Positions 25,862-38,395 of a stretch of 64,000 nucleotides of DNA are shown here, piece by piece (within the stretch, counting starts at the first letter, position 1; each line of letters starts with the position of its first letter). A program made the position numbers and the translations under genes. Below the pieces are notes generated by a model. That model made no database searches. It had not been told where the DNA came from and saw only the letters and a program-made list of their open reading frames with translations. The DNA comes from Liolophura sinensis. Its lineage: Eukaryota > Mollusca > Polyplacophora > Chitonida > Chitonidae. The DNA lies in NCBI RefSeq assembly GCF_032854445.1, contig NC_088303.1, forward strand, positions 31,257,501-31,321,500, in the 5' to 3' direction.

Positions 25862-28325
25862 CAACAAACTGTCATAATTGTTGTCTTATATTGCAGTTGG
25901 GTTAGTAACACATTATGGTGGTAACAGAGAAAATAGGGTTAAAGTTTTATTTAAGTAAGCATATTAAAACCGTGCATTCAGAACTTACCATTATCTAGGG
26001 ACAACAATTGTGAACGATGCCGAGAAATGTTAGCCTTTCAGGCTGAATCATCAAAAGGAACAATTTTTTCGCTGGACAAAGCCTACAAATTACTTTATCG
26101 ATGGGGGATCCTTTGCTCCTAGTAAGACCTGCTTCTCTCTTTCCTTCTCCTCTTTCCAGCTGCGTCGGAGTCACTAAATATATCTGCGTGGCTAGCGGCT
26201 CTGTTTGACCACGTGATTAAAAACCGTTATCAGACAACCAGTGAAGCTAATCCCCGCAATCATCTAATTCGGCGTCAAGGGCAGATGTATTGTGTTATCG
26301 ACTTTTTACGGCCAAAATATCCGCGGACATTAAAGGAGAACACGATAGGGCATCGTTAATACTTTTTCGCTGAAGCCGGGTTATAAGGAGGCGTAAATGT
26401 AGTTTACGGCTTCAGTGTTCACATTGATCCGAACATGGAACTTTGTTGTTGTTCTACACCTTTGATTCCAGACGTGTAGCGCGATCCTGGCTTCAGTGGT
26501 ATTAGTTCTATCCATTCGAATGAAGCCAATGATTGATCTAGGCCTAACTGATAGCTTTACTTGGCTCTCTGGTGTTTCACGGCCAACTACACATATTCAC
26601 TAAAGCGTACATGAAGGCTATCAACATAACAGACAGAGCGCCCGTTCCGTGGATGGATATGCTCCAGTGTCTAATAGTTTATCTGACCTATTACACTAAA
26701 ACTAAATACAAAGTACGCGTATAATACCGTGGGATAATAAGGCAAGTCTTACAGGGAATAGATACGCGTGGATGTCATTCCAGGCATTACATAACATATG
26801 CAGAGGTATTTTTTTTTATTGATTTCAATATAAAAAACTACAACAGTAAAAACCAAAGCAGTGACGACAGGGTGACAATTGGAAAACATATTTAGAGGTA
26901 TTCTTTTTTATATCATTATAAAAGAATACATCAGCAAAACCAAAGCAGTGACGACAGTGTGATAGTTGGAAAATGGTCTCACCTGTCAGACCTAGCGGTG
27001 AAATCAGACAACTTGTCAATGTGATTGAAACGTAGCAACGGACACGCCCCTCAGAATTAGGTAAACAAATACAATGATCATAGTTGCAATTTATTAGAGG
27101 CCACTGGTCTAGAATGGCTCAAAATGCTGTGTTGTCATCATATTTAATGTAAAAACAAATGAAAACATTGCAAAGGGACCAGGCCTCTACATTTCCTAAA
27201 AAAACATACAATACCTAACATGCATGTAGCTGTGAGATAGGCTGATTAATTAAAATCCGGCTACGAGGCTGACGTTCTATCCATTAGACCACCGAAGCGG
27301 ACAGTTTTGGCCGTTACACCTTATGGAATATCATGCCTGGTTAGACTAGATTTTCATTTGAATGCAGTTTGATGTCACGCTCAAAACATTTTCACTTTAT
27401 GTAGGATGGATGTCATTTTTATGGCTACAAGAAACCGGAGTGTTAGGGGGTAAAATCATGTCTGAATAGTTCTGCGCCAAAAGGGATCCCATAGGAGTGC
27501 ATATGTATGTGATTTATGTCTTTACGGTGAACGAGTTCTAGATTTGAGATGATCGTATACACTGCTCCTGGCGTAGATTTTTGTTGAATCATAGCTCTGC
27601 TTTTTGTCCAGGATTCCTTCTACAATGTCCGCTATGGCGCATTAGGTCCAACGGATGTGCGTTTAGCAGGAATGACATTGTCCTTGACACGTGCGGTACA
27701 TGCAATAAATACGATGTGACAGTCTTTTGTTGTCCATTGACGTCCACATCAAATTGATCCGTCTTGCTTTACCAACTTTCCTCGCCAGATCAGTCCTAAC
27801 GCCATCTTTCAAGACGTCGACAAGCTGTCGATGTTACACCACGTTTAAACGATCTTAAATCACTGCCATCCTTTCAGATATCGACATCGAGGCTTTAGTG
27901 GCCGTTTCATTTCTAAGAGGATTACGGCTGTCAGAAAATCCATGCGCAAATGACTTTGTCGGCATCCGGTAGATGTAGTCTGGACAGTTAAGCTCTATAA
28001 AAGACTAAAGACATCAGCATGAAGAGTAAAAATAGAGTAGCACTGACAGTGTGATAGTTGGGATTTGGCTAACCCGTGAATCTATGCGTCGAAGCATTCT
28101 CATACCAGCCATCAACCAAAATGGATTGTTCCTGGCCATTCATTGCAAAAACTAGTCATTTGTCAGTTTACCTCAGGGTTTTGCTCTAACTGCCCAAGCA
28201 AATGTTGAAGGAGTACCGTCTTATACGCCCATAACTCCGTGGTCTAAGCAGAGGTAGGTAAAAAAAATGCAGTGACCTTAAGTGAAATTTGTCAGACGCC
28301 AACGGTCTAAAATTACTAAAAAAAT
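25862..28325 (+). repeat. direct duplication, copy 1 (about 2.46 kb)
   Basis: Matches 28499-30955 at an offset of about 2637 bases. Conserved blocks include ggttaaagttttatttaagt, gcgtggctagcggctctgtt, the segment around accacgtttaaacgatctta and ataggagtgcatatgtatg. Copies are roughly 80-90 percent alike by eye, with indels. The stretch 27245-27485 is not shared and contains a tRNA-like fragment. Confidence 0.9.
27252..27303 (-). repeat. tRNA-like 5' half
   Basis: The minus strand reads TGGTCTAATGGATAGAACG, an A-box-like sequence with an anticodon-arm-like part, then stops. It lies in the stretch that differs between the two 2.46-kb duplicate copies. Confidence 0.5.
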
Positions 28326-28498
28326 ACTTGGCTTGTGGCAAGGTAAGCCATTTATCTGATTGAAAACTGAGCCACATGAAGAATGCGTAGAGCTTGAGTT
28401 GTTACGTGTCACTGGCTAAAGGCAATTTTGGTAGCGAATGTTACTGATTTTACAGACGGCTGAAGATAGGCGACTCTCTAAAACAAAAAGACTACAGT

Positions 28499-30955
28499 TG
28501 AACAAATTGTCGTAACTGGTGTCTTATTTTGCTGTTGGACGAGTGACACAATATGGTGGTAATACAGAAAATAAGGTTAAAGTTTTATTTAAGTAAGGGC
28601 ATTGAAACTGTGCATTCGGAATTTACCATTACATGAACAACAACTGTGGACGATACTCATCATGCCTAATTACAGAAAGGTCGAAAAAAATTGGCCTTTC
28701 AGACTGAATCATCAAAAGGAACAATTTCTTCCGTGGACGAATCCTACAAATTATTCTATCGATGGCTGATTCTTTGCTCCCATTAGGCCCTGATTCTCTC
28801 TTTCCTTCTCCTCTTTCCAGCTGCCCTAGACTCACTAAAAATATCTGCGTGGGTAGCGGCTCTGTTTGATCACGTGATTAAAAACTGTTATCACACAGCT
28901 AGTGGAGCTAATCCCCGCAATCATCTAATTCGATGTCATGGGCAGATCTATACTGTTATCGACGTTTTACGGCCAAAGTATCCGCGGACATAAAAGGAGA
29001 ACACGATAGCGCACCTTAATACCTCTTCACTGAAGCCGGGTTATTACGACTCGTAAATGTAGTTTACGACTTAAATGTAACCCAGTGTTCACATTGATCT
29101 GAACATGGAACATGGATGTGTTGTTCTACATCCTTGGTTTCTCGACGTGTAGCGCTGTGTTATATCATCTATGAACCAGCTCGAACCTGGCTTCAGTGGT
29201 ATTAGTTTCTCTCCATTCGAGCGAAGGCAATGATTGATTTAGGGCTGTCTGGTAGTTTTGTTTGGCTCTCTGATGTTTCAAGGTCTACTCCATATGTTCA
29301 CTAAAACGTACACTAAAACCCCCTGTGTGATATTCTGTCTGTCATATTACACTAAAAGTATATACAAAGCATGGGTATAGTATTTTGGGAGAATACCTCA
29401 AATTTTACACGGAATAGAAACATGCGGATTTCAATCAAGGAATAACATAACATATAAGGTGGTGTTGTTTTTAAATATCATCATAAAAAGACTTACATCA
29501 TTGAAAATAAACGTAGAGCAGTGCTGACAATGTGATATCTGGAAATTTACATCCATCAGAGTTTTCTTTTCTAATCGTTCACATATGTACTTGAAAGGTA
29601 GCAACATACACACTCCCTAGTACGATGCATGGCTTATGCAAAAATTGATAAAAAAAAAATGTGCGGTGATGATTCTTGCAATTTATTAGACGTCACTGGT
29701 GTAAAATTACTGAAAAACACAGTGATGATAGTTGCAATTGACGCCATGCGTCAAGAGTAACTCAGAATGCTGCATTGTCATCATATTTAATATACAATCA
29801 TATTAAAACAACGGAAAAGGACAAGGTCTCAACATTGAATAAAAGCAGGTAGTACCTAATATACATGTAGGTGTGAGATAGATTGATTAATATATATACC
29901 TTTTGAGATTAACCTTTTGATATCAACCCTTAAATAAATCTGAAGTAAAACTATATTTAGTCTAGGTAACTTGTTTCATCCCCAAACAACAGACAATATG
30001 TGATATCCACTAGTTTATTTAACACAGCCTTATAATAATATCCAAGGTATACTATACAGTGTGGGATGTTAGATCTCATGACTTATATCCTACCTGGAGA
30101 GTTCTGTACCGAAACTGATTCCATAGGAGTGCATATGTATGCGATTTATGTCTTTACTGGGACCGAGTTCTAGATTTGAGATGATCATGTACATTTGCTC
30201 GTGGCGTAGAATTGTGTTGAATCATAGCTCTGCTCTTTACCAAGGATGCCTTCTACAATGTTCGCTATGGCGCATTATGTTCAACGGATGTGCGTTTAGC
30301 AGAAATACATGTAATAAGTACGATGTGACAGTCTTTTATTGTCCATTGACGTCTATATTAAATTGATCCGTCTCGCTTTACCAAATTTCCTCGCCAGATC
30401 GATCCTAACCCCATCTCTCAAGACGTCGACAGGCTGTCTATGTTACACCACGTTTAAACGATCTTAAATCACTGTCATCCTTTCCGATATCGACCCGACG
30501 GCTTTAGTGGTCGTTTCATTTTTAAGTGGTTCATGGCTGTCAGAAAATCCATGCGACAAGAGCTTCGTCAGCATCCGGCCGACCTAGTGAGGGCCGTCAG
30601 GTTTTTGTTGTTTCAGTTGGTCTCGATGGCAACTTCTGTAAAAATAAAAAAGACATCAGCATGAAGACTAAAACTAGAATAGCGCTGACAGTGTGATAGT
30701 TGGGATTTAGCTAACCCGTGAATCCTTTGCATCGAAACAGACATTATGTACCAGCCATCAACCAAAATGGACGTTCCGGGCCAACAATTGCAAAAATCAG
30801 CCATTTGTCAGTTTACCTCAAGGTTTTGCTCTAACTGCCCAAGCAAATGTTGAAGGAGAACTCCGTGGTCTAAGCAGAAGTAGGCAAAAAAAAATTGAGT
30901 AACCTTAGGTAAAATTTGTCAGACGCCACCGGTCTAAAGTTACTAAGAGATACTT
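28499..30955 (+). repeat. direct duplication, copy 2 (about 2.46 kb)
   Basis: Second copy, separated from copy 1 by about 170 bases. The middle stretch 29893-30117 differs from copy 1. Neither copy holds a convincing gene. Short modules recur within each copy (gacagtgtgatagttgg; a ggtctaaaattact-type motif). Confidence 0.9.
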
Positions 30956-31662
30956 AACATCAACCTATTAGCGTTGACACACTGAAGTCGTACACACAAT
31001 GCAAATTTTCCTGGCAGTTTGTGTTATGTAAAAGTGGAGATTCCACGAGGCTCAATGTACGCTTCAAGTCCATCCTGCCTAAAAGCTGAGCAAATTGCAG
31101 AATTCATTCAAATCAATAGTGGCACCCACTATGAACTGCGACCAGTTACGACTGAAACCGCGAAACAGCATTTTTGTGTATGTGAATGCCAACTGTTACG
31201 ATCATCGAATTCGTATCCGTGCTTATGAAAAATTCTTGATGGCTCCTGACGTCAACTATGCATCGGCGAAACATTACAATTTTTTTCAGAAAAACCAAAC
31301 ACTAGATTTTAATGACAGGTTTGTGACAGTCACAAATGGTAAAAATCACCCTAGAACAAAAATGTATGTCCCACATGGGTGAGATCGTATTGGATTTTTA
31401 AAGTAGAGTATGATGAGTAAAACATTTGGGTATTGGATGGTAGTAGTTTTCAGTTTAATCTTTGCGAGCTAACATGATTATGTACCGTTCCTCTGTTTTG
31501 TTTACAGAATTTGCCATAAACGTTTTACATTTTGCAGGCTTAGGCCTGAAGTTAGCTGAAAACAGGAATACGAAAGGGATTTCATAATATAATACAAAAA
31601 CGTCTCCCTGCTGAGGATCAAAGACTTGCAAATGAAATAGCAAATCTTCGAATCTGTCACCT
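30956..31662. other. no recognisable gene
   Basis: Two overlapping plus-strand frames of 69 and 95 codons at 31019-31382; no domain recognised. Confidence 0.45.
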
Positions 31663-32021
31663 ATGTTTTTTTTTTTTGTTTTTTTTTTGTTGTTTTTTTT
31701 GTTTTTGTTTTTGTTTTGTTTTTTTTTGTTTTTGTTTTTTTTTTCATTAGATTTATTTATTTATTTATTTGATTGTTGTTTTACGTCGTACTCAAGAATA
31801 TTTCAATTATACAACGGTGGCCAGCATTATAGTGGGGTGAAATCAGCCAAAGTCCAAAGGAAACCCACAACAATCCGCGAGTTGCTGCAATACCTCCCCA
31901 CGTACAACCGAAGAGGAAAGCAGCATGAGCAGGACTTGAACCCACATCGATCGCTCTGGTGAGAGGCTGCTGAGTCATTATGCTGCACTAACACGCTATA
32001 CCAATCGGCCACGGTGGCTCT
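31663..32021 (-). mobile_element. SINE family 1, full length with long A-rich tail
   Basis: The body is 31749-32021. The minus-strand head has A-box-like TGGCCGATTGGTATAGC and B-box-like GGGTTCAAGTCC. After (AAAT)n the minus strand runs into about 80 bases of A-rich tail with occasional C (31663-31745). Confidence 0.9.
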
Positions 32022-33013
32022 AAGGGAGACTGCACTGACATAAGCACTAGCACAAGCCGCGTTAACTTAGACTTAGATATATAATTTTCTTGATTAGCTG
32101 ATTCGAATTGGCTCCAGTTTATTTCAACCAGAGATAAGTGAAAAACTCCAGAGTCTGCCAGGTCGTGCCGCCATGCTAGTCTACTGTACTTTGCTCACCA
32201 AGGAATGAAATACCTCATCTCGAGAAATACTGGGCAGTTTATTGCTACAGAAATTAGTCTTAGTTCCATAAACAGTAACTGTATCTTTTTCATGGCAAAT
32301 GGTAGGACCTGTCAGTGAACCTGAAACCGGTCTATCTGGGTAGTTATTGAGCGGTGTCATACAAAAATTTCACTAATGATAGATAAGTTAGTTAGTGTCG
32401 CCATCGCTAATCATGGCTCGGCGCGGACCGTGAAATTTTGAGCGAGGCGAAGTTACAGATCAGGGGAGTCATTACCATATGCGTCCGTTACGATAACTTT
32501 GACATTTCACTATATATAGCATGGACAATTTTTCCGACAATATTGCACACGTGCGAAAACTGATAATAACTAATGAACGATTATGGCGAAGTGACACAAT
32601 GGCAATATTTCGAATGGTGATGAAAAATTCCGCTAAAATATAAAGGAAATATAATGACACCTGGGTGTAAAGATTGCAAAGATACAGACTTATGTTTGTT
32701 TGTTTATTTACATTTGTTTATTTACGTTTGTGCTATCCCTATTTATCCGTAAGAGGGTCGATTCCATCTCTTAGCCAACGCCTGCACACAGGGCAACCAG
32801 CACAGATGAACACAGTTCCTAAACTAAACTTTTTAAGTTTTATAGTTGTGTTATCGGCCAGTGTGTTCCGAAAGTGCCAGCTCCACGAAGCAGTAAAATC
32901 ACCAACTGACATGTCATAATAGCTGCCCAGAATACGAGAGGATTAAGATTCTTGGAACGCCAACCATTGAGCATTATTGCCAGATTTCTCCATTGTTTGC
33001 GGGCGTAGTGAAT
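32022..33013. other. no recognisable gene
   Basis: AT-rich, short frames only. Confidence 0.5.
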
Positions 33014-33162
33014 TGATTTGATTTGATTGGTGTTTTACGCCGTACTCAAGAATATTTCACTTATACGACGGCGGGAGCATTATAGTGGCTGGAAACCAGG
33101 CAGAGCCCGGGGAAACCCACGACCATCCGCAGGTTGCTGTACCTTCCACATACGGGCGTATT
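33014..33162 (-). mobile_element. SINE family 1, 3' half
   Basis: gattggtgttttacgccgta, cttatacgacggcggg, ccatccgcaggttgctgt; head missing. Confidence 0.85.
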
Positions 33163-33208
33163 GAATTGAATACTGCTGACAAATTAAGAACTTGTTGTGT
33201 GGTATACA

Positions 33209-33503
33209 CGTTTTAATGTTGATAGTGATAGTTTATTTATTTATTTGATTGGTGCCGTGCTCAAGAATATTTCACTTATACAACAGTGGCAATGCAGCAT
33301 TATGGTGAGAGGAAAGCAGGCAGAGCCCGGAGGAAACACACGACTATTCACAAGTTGCTGGAAAACCTCTCCAACTACGATGAAGCCAGCATGAGCTGGA
33401 CTTGAACTCATAGCGACCGCATTGGTGAGAGGCTCCTGGTCATTGTTCCGAGCTGGCACACTAACCACGGAGTTCACGGGTGCCCTAGCGCAACAAACTC
33501 AGC
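33209..33503 (-). mobile_element. SINE family 1 within a segmental duplication, copy 1
   Basis: The SINE is about 33228-33480. Flanks on both sides (gttttaatgttgatagtgat; ctagcgcaacaaactc) are shared with 35032-35331, so the DNA was duplicated as a block rather than by two insertions. Confidence 0.92.
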
Positions 33504-33889
33504 ATGCATTGTGACCTTATGCGTATGTAGTTTTGGAGACAATCGGAGCACAACATTCAATTATTCTTTTTTCTGTCATTGTCACACCTTTTCTTTCCTT
33601 TTAATCTTGTTTCATCCCGAGTCACGCTAATTAAGGTCTGTGTCCACGGCACCTAAAAAAGGTGACACGCCTGGACATGCGTCATTTGTTGAAGTTACCC
33701 TGTGTAGATCTGGGTTTAGCCTGATTTCCACCTTTCTGACTGCTATATTGCTTTGGTAAAACGTTGAATATTTCCAAAAGTTTGGCCCACTTTAAGTCTG
33801 AATTATTTAACACGATCACACCACCGTTCACTTCACACATGCGCTTTCGTTCCCACCCACACGCCATATGGAAGCCACTGAAACCATCT

Positions 33890-34370
33890 TGGTGCCATTG
33901 TTCCATTGTACCTGTAGGACACGAGGCAATGGTGTAATGGCACAATTAACATCGCTTCATACCATAGTCATCGCTTTGTGCCATCCTGCCATCGTTTCGA
34001 CCATCGTACCATGGCCTTGTGTAACCGAACAGTCGCTTCACCCAATGTTTCCATCATCTCATTACATCGCGTTATGGCATGGTACCTTCGTATCATTTTG
34101 TCTTTTCGCAATCTTTAAGGTACTGATTTATATTGTATTTTATTTCTAGTTCCGCTCCCTGTGTGTGAAAGATAAAAAGGTCAAAATGAGAGAAAAGGTC
34201 AAAATTAACCGCTTCTGCCACGCGAGGATCTACTATTATGGTGATGAGGTAAAGCGATTATACCATTCTTGTGTCATCGTGTCATGCTATCCTCACTCCT
34301 TGCAATCGGTTCATATATCGTACATTGCTTCGAGTCACCGTGTCATCACTTTGTGCAATAGCTGATGATA
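33890..34370. repeat. degenerate catcg/ccat-rich stretch
   Basis: Irregular recurrence of ccatcgt, tgtgccat and catcgctt without a fixed period. Possibly a very old minisatellite, interrupted at 34130-34240. Confidence 0.35.
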
Positions 34371-35031
34371 TTACGATAAGCCAGTGGCATGAGGATTGCC
34401 TTGACCGGCTTCCATACCAAGCTCCTGATAACAGCGTAAGTTTTTGCTCTCATTATTGTATCTCAATTTCTGCAGGTTTAAATCCGGTGTTACCTTGTTT
34501 TTCATCAAGATGAGGAGTCACTATTAATTTTCGTTTTTTTTTTTTCAACACGTTTCATTACCCAGGCCTTTTACCAATGACATTTCATGCAATATTAAGT
34601 GTAAGCCAGCAACAAAACATCTGACAAATTTGACAGTGTTGAAAAAAGTACATGTTTTATTTTATAAAATTCCCTGAAATGTCCATTTCTTAATTAAATC
34701 CCATAAAACTGCAATATTTTGACGAAACAAACGTCAAAAACCGAACCCCAATATATTAATTAAGAACATCTGTCAAGCTTTCTGCATGTTTTTCTCCATT
34801 GAAACAAATCTCCCTTCTAAGGCATTAATCTAATTTGCTTTGTTTCCTCAGTTTCGCAAATGATATTTTAAATTTTTTTTCCATTTCAAGCCTTCGTTTT
34901 TAATTAGTAATCATATTACGCCTTATAGCTATGTGTGCGTTCCAATTTCATTCTCACTACATTTGAACTTTATTTAACCTAAAAAATGGGCGAAAATTAA
35001 CACCCTTAGTAACATTGTCAGTCAACTGGTG

Positions 35032-35331
35032 TTACGTTTTAATGTTGATAGTGATAGTTTATTTATTTATTTGATTGGTGCCGTACTCAAGAATATTTCA
35101 CTTATACAACAGTGGCAATGCAGCATTATGGTGAGAGGAAACCAGGCCAGAGCCGGAGGAAACACACGACTATTCACAAGTTGCTGGAAAACCTCCCCAA
35201 CTACGATGAAGCCAGCATGAGCTGGACTTGAACTCACAGCGACCGCATTGGTGAGAGGCTCCTGGGTCATTGTTCCGAGCTGGCACGCTAACCACGGAGT
35301 TCACGGGTGCCCCCTAGCGCAACAAACTCTG
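35032..35331 (-). mobile_element. SINE family 1 within a segmental duplication, copy 2
   Basis: Nearly identical to 33209-33503 including non-SINE flanks; only a few substitutions and small indels by eye. Confidence 0.92.
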
Positions 35332-36389
35332 CACGGTTTCTAGATCAAGAATCCCTTATGGACAGAATCTTGAGGCACCTCTAAACAGGTATCACTAGTG
35401 CAAATGAATATGTACATCGATAAAGATTATAAAGCGTATACCTTTATAATTCTGTGTTGTTGCATAGCCGAGATTTTGCAGTTCTGTGTGAACGAAAATG
35501 CGCACAATGAGAAAATTGATAGCGCTGTCAATGATAACAATTTTAACCAATCAGGGGCGATTTTTTCCTGTAATACGACAGACGTCACGGTACAAATGAT
35601 CCGATACCGTTTCCAGTTCCTCTTACATGGCGTATTCAGTGTTTCGTTAAAATTTTACATGAAAAGTTAATTTATAATTAAGTTAGCAAGCACGTCTTTT
35701 AAAAAATCGTTATGGCCGTTTAGGTCTGTTTTCTCCCCTATTTTGAAACGAGCATTTCTTTTCTTTCCTTGTGATGAAAACGAATGGTACTGTTTCATAG
35801 TCTAGCTCTCTATTACAAAAGTAATCGGAATAGATTAGTAAAAACTTATTAATACGTAACTGTCGAATCATCTCTTTCTTGCTATGTTTTGACTCACTTT
35901 GCTCTTTTCGCTTTTCGATGAGTATTGAACACCTGTACTTGGTGTTGGTTGTTTCACTACATTTTGACATGAGCTTTATTCGTATTACTTCCGTCCAAGC
36001 TGTGGCACCATCAGGGACCTTCTTAGTTCTAGAATTTTAGCTATTTTAACGACCTAAAAAGGACTGACAAAAATGTATTAGCTATTTTAACGACCTAAAA
36101 AGGACTGACAAAAATGTATGAGAATCGATAGTTAACTATCACACTTTAATGGCTTTGTTGAGATAATTTGGTCATCAGCCCGTTTTTCTGGATTTAATGC
36201 TTGTATTCACTGCAAGATCATAGGCCTGTTCTTTTCACAGTCGTTGATACACCTTAATTATTAACTGTTTCATTGATCTAAGAAGCAAGCTCAATGGTGC
36301 GTTAGTGTTACGTATGGTACGAAACCTAATATTTGAGACTGTCTAGTCACATGCCGATATCAGCTGGATTTTATATAGGTATGTCTAAG
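35332..36389. other. no recognisable gene; unassigned 90-codon frame
   Basis: A plus-strand frame at 35398-35670 has a hydrophobic, Cys-rich N-terminal part (FIILCCCIAEIL) and a possible NTT glycosylation site. The codon context is AT-rich and no splice partner is seen. Confidence 0.3.
36037..36119. repeat. perfect 41-bp tandem duplication
   Basis: Two identical copies starting ttagctattttaacgacc, without mismatch by eye. Confidence 0.95.
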
Positions 36390-36746
36390 CGATGTATGTA
36401 TGCTTGGGGTTTCACGTCGTAGTTAACAAGTTTTCAGTCATGTGATGACAAGGTGTCGTTAGGTGTATGTACATATACCGTGTCTTCTTGTGACAGGCGA
36501 CAAGGTGTCGTTAGGTGTATGTACATATACCGTGTCTTCTTGTGACAGGGCGACTCTAATAAGTATCATGTCGAAAAACACCAGATAAGACACCCCACCT
36601 AGTCACATTATATTCACCACCCGTGCCAACCATGGCTGTTTCCATGTTCAAACTTATTAGTGCTGAGCGCCAAGCGAGCCGGGTTTGATCTCAGGTCTCA
36701 AGACTTCCAGCCAGGCGCTCTAACCATTAGACTGACTACCACGGAA
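36390..36746 (-). mobile_element. SINE family 2B with tRNA-like head
   Basis: Tail ttcacgtcgtagttaacaag; head on the minus strand with an A-box-like TAGTCAGTCTAATGG and B-box-like GATCAAACCC. It contains an internal 52-bp duplication at 36447-36549. Confidence 0.88.
36447..36549. repeat. 52-bp tandem duplication inside a SINE
   Basis: gacaaggtgtcgttaggtgt to cttcttgtgacagg occurs twice at offset 52, inside the family-2B SINE; nearly identical. Confidence 0.93.
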
Positions 36747-37909
36747 GCGGTGTAGACATTTCATATTACATGTACATCTACATAATTTGGTTTATGCGAT
36801 CCGAGTGTTTGGTGCAAACTATATACATAGATACAACTGTTTTCGTCATATATATTCTTTGTAGTAATTTTTTCGCTCATTTTGTAATGATTGGTCAATG
36901 TAATAATGTACATATTGATATAGATCTGGATCGGCTTGATGGTACAAGCTGTGGAATACGCCATTCAGTCTCATTATACTAACACCCCAGAACAACCACG
37001 TTCTCTGTATAACGAAGGCTAAGCGAATATCTAATTGTAAACACTGGCTGGAAAAAGTACGACTTCAAAGTTTACTGTTTAACCCTGTCAGTAAATTTCA
37101 AATTTATTCGATTGCCTTCAAAGAATTACTTCGTAGGAGGCCATTGGTGTTACGATGAAAAAAAAAATCGGAAGGGGAAAAGTCGAAATTTCAACTTTTG
37201 TTATGTCCGAATTTCTACTAAAACCTGTGGAGAATTGTAAGCTTGGAGCATATTCACTAACCTTACATTATGGCTATATTGTTATTTGATGTCTTGACTA
37301 AGAGGAAACCATGCACCTATACTTTGCGTGTGACAGCATATGATATCAGGATGTTTTCGTGTGACATCAGAAAGTAGAGGAATGGGTTGATCTTAGATGA
37401 AGTCCACATTTTGTAACAAAGAAGTCAAAATTTCGAGAAAAAAGGTTGAAATGCCGACATTTTCCCCCGATTTTTTTCTTCCGTAATCTCTAGCCACGAC
37501 AGTGATTATGTTAATGTTTCGCAACAAGCTCAGCAGATACACAGCTCATAACATGGCGACCATCGGTAAATGTGGGACAAACTGGTCCTGTCAAACGTTT
37601 TGCGCGACACATTTTTTGGAGTATAGTGAGGAATCGATTCGAATGTAGTGTTACGACCCAAACTGTCTGTATTATGAAGCGATGGCTTGTTCGAAATACA
37701 CGACAGTTTAGCCGCACAAAAAAGTAACCAAAACCAGCAGATTTTATTTTCAACAATTTATTAGGTTAAACAAGAACAGATAACAAGACTTATACAAATA
37801 CTTAAGTACTTAAGTTTAACAAGAAAGGATAGCAACATCTATACAAATACTAAAGTACTTACATGTACAACGGTGTCAAGTCCAAACGGATGCATATACT
37901 GCACAATGC

Positions 37910-38395
37910 TTAAAAATGCACCGAGGCAATATTCACAAGAGGGAAAATCCACAGTATATCTGAATGTATGACGAAATATACACAAAATTCCACAGACAGG
38001 GTCCGTGTACTAGTAAGCACTGTGTTCACAAGAGCACAAATTAAATATACAAGTTCAGACTGAACATGTGCTCGGTGGAGATATGATATAACAAAGCCAG
38101 AGGCTATAAAGACACCAAAATTCAGCACAAAAGGCCTACTAAAGTAACACACAGCGAAAGCATCCAAAACTCTCAATAATTCTCCTTTCTTCTCTTTTGA
38201 CCTGCTTTCATAGGTCTTGTATAGACTGGTGTAATTTTCTAGAATAAGAAAATTCTTGAACACTTGTTGTAAACAAACAGGCCCCGAACTGAGCGTATTT
38301 TGGAACATTCTAAGGCAGAGGCAGACAGCAGGCCCTGAACTCAGCATATGTAAACAGTGGCAAGCTAAATTTAGAAGCTGACGGCAGTTGTTCAC
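37910..38395 (-). other. 161-codon open frame, unknown, doubtful
   Basis: The longest single open frame in the window (ATG to stop, minus strand). Composition is hydrophobic and Cys/Leu-rich, with an internal near-repeat (LSSGPAVCL and LSSGPVCL). No domain recognised and no clear splice context. Two AATAAA motifs on the minus strand just downstream (37744-37762) suggest it could lie in the 3' part of a transcript. It may be a chance frame in a UTR. Confidence 0.2.

Noticed and set aside
31663-31962. 99-codon ORF beginning with poly-Phe
   Set aside because: It is translation of the SINE A-rich tail and body on the opposite strand.
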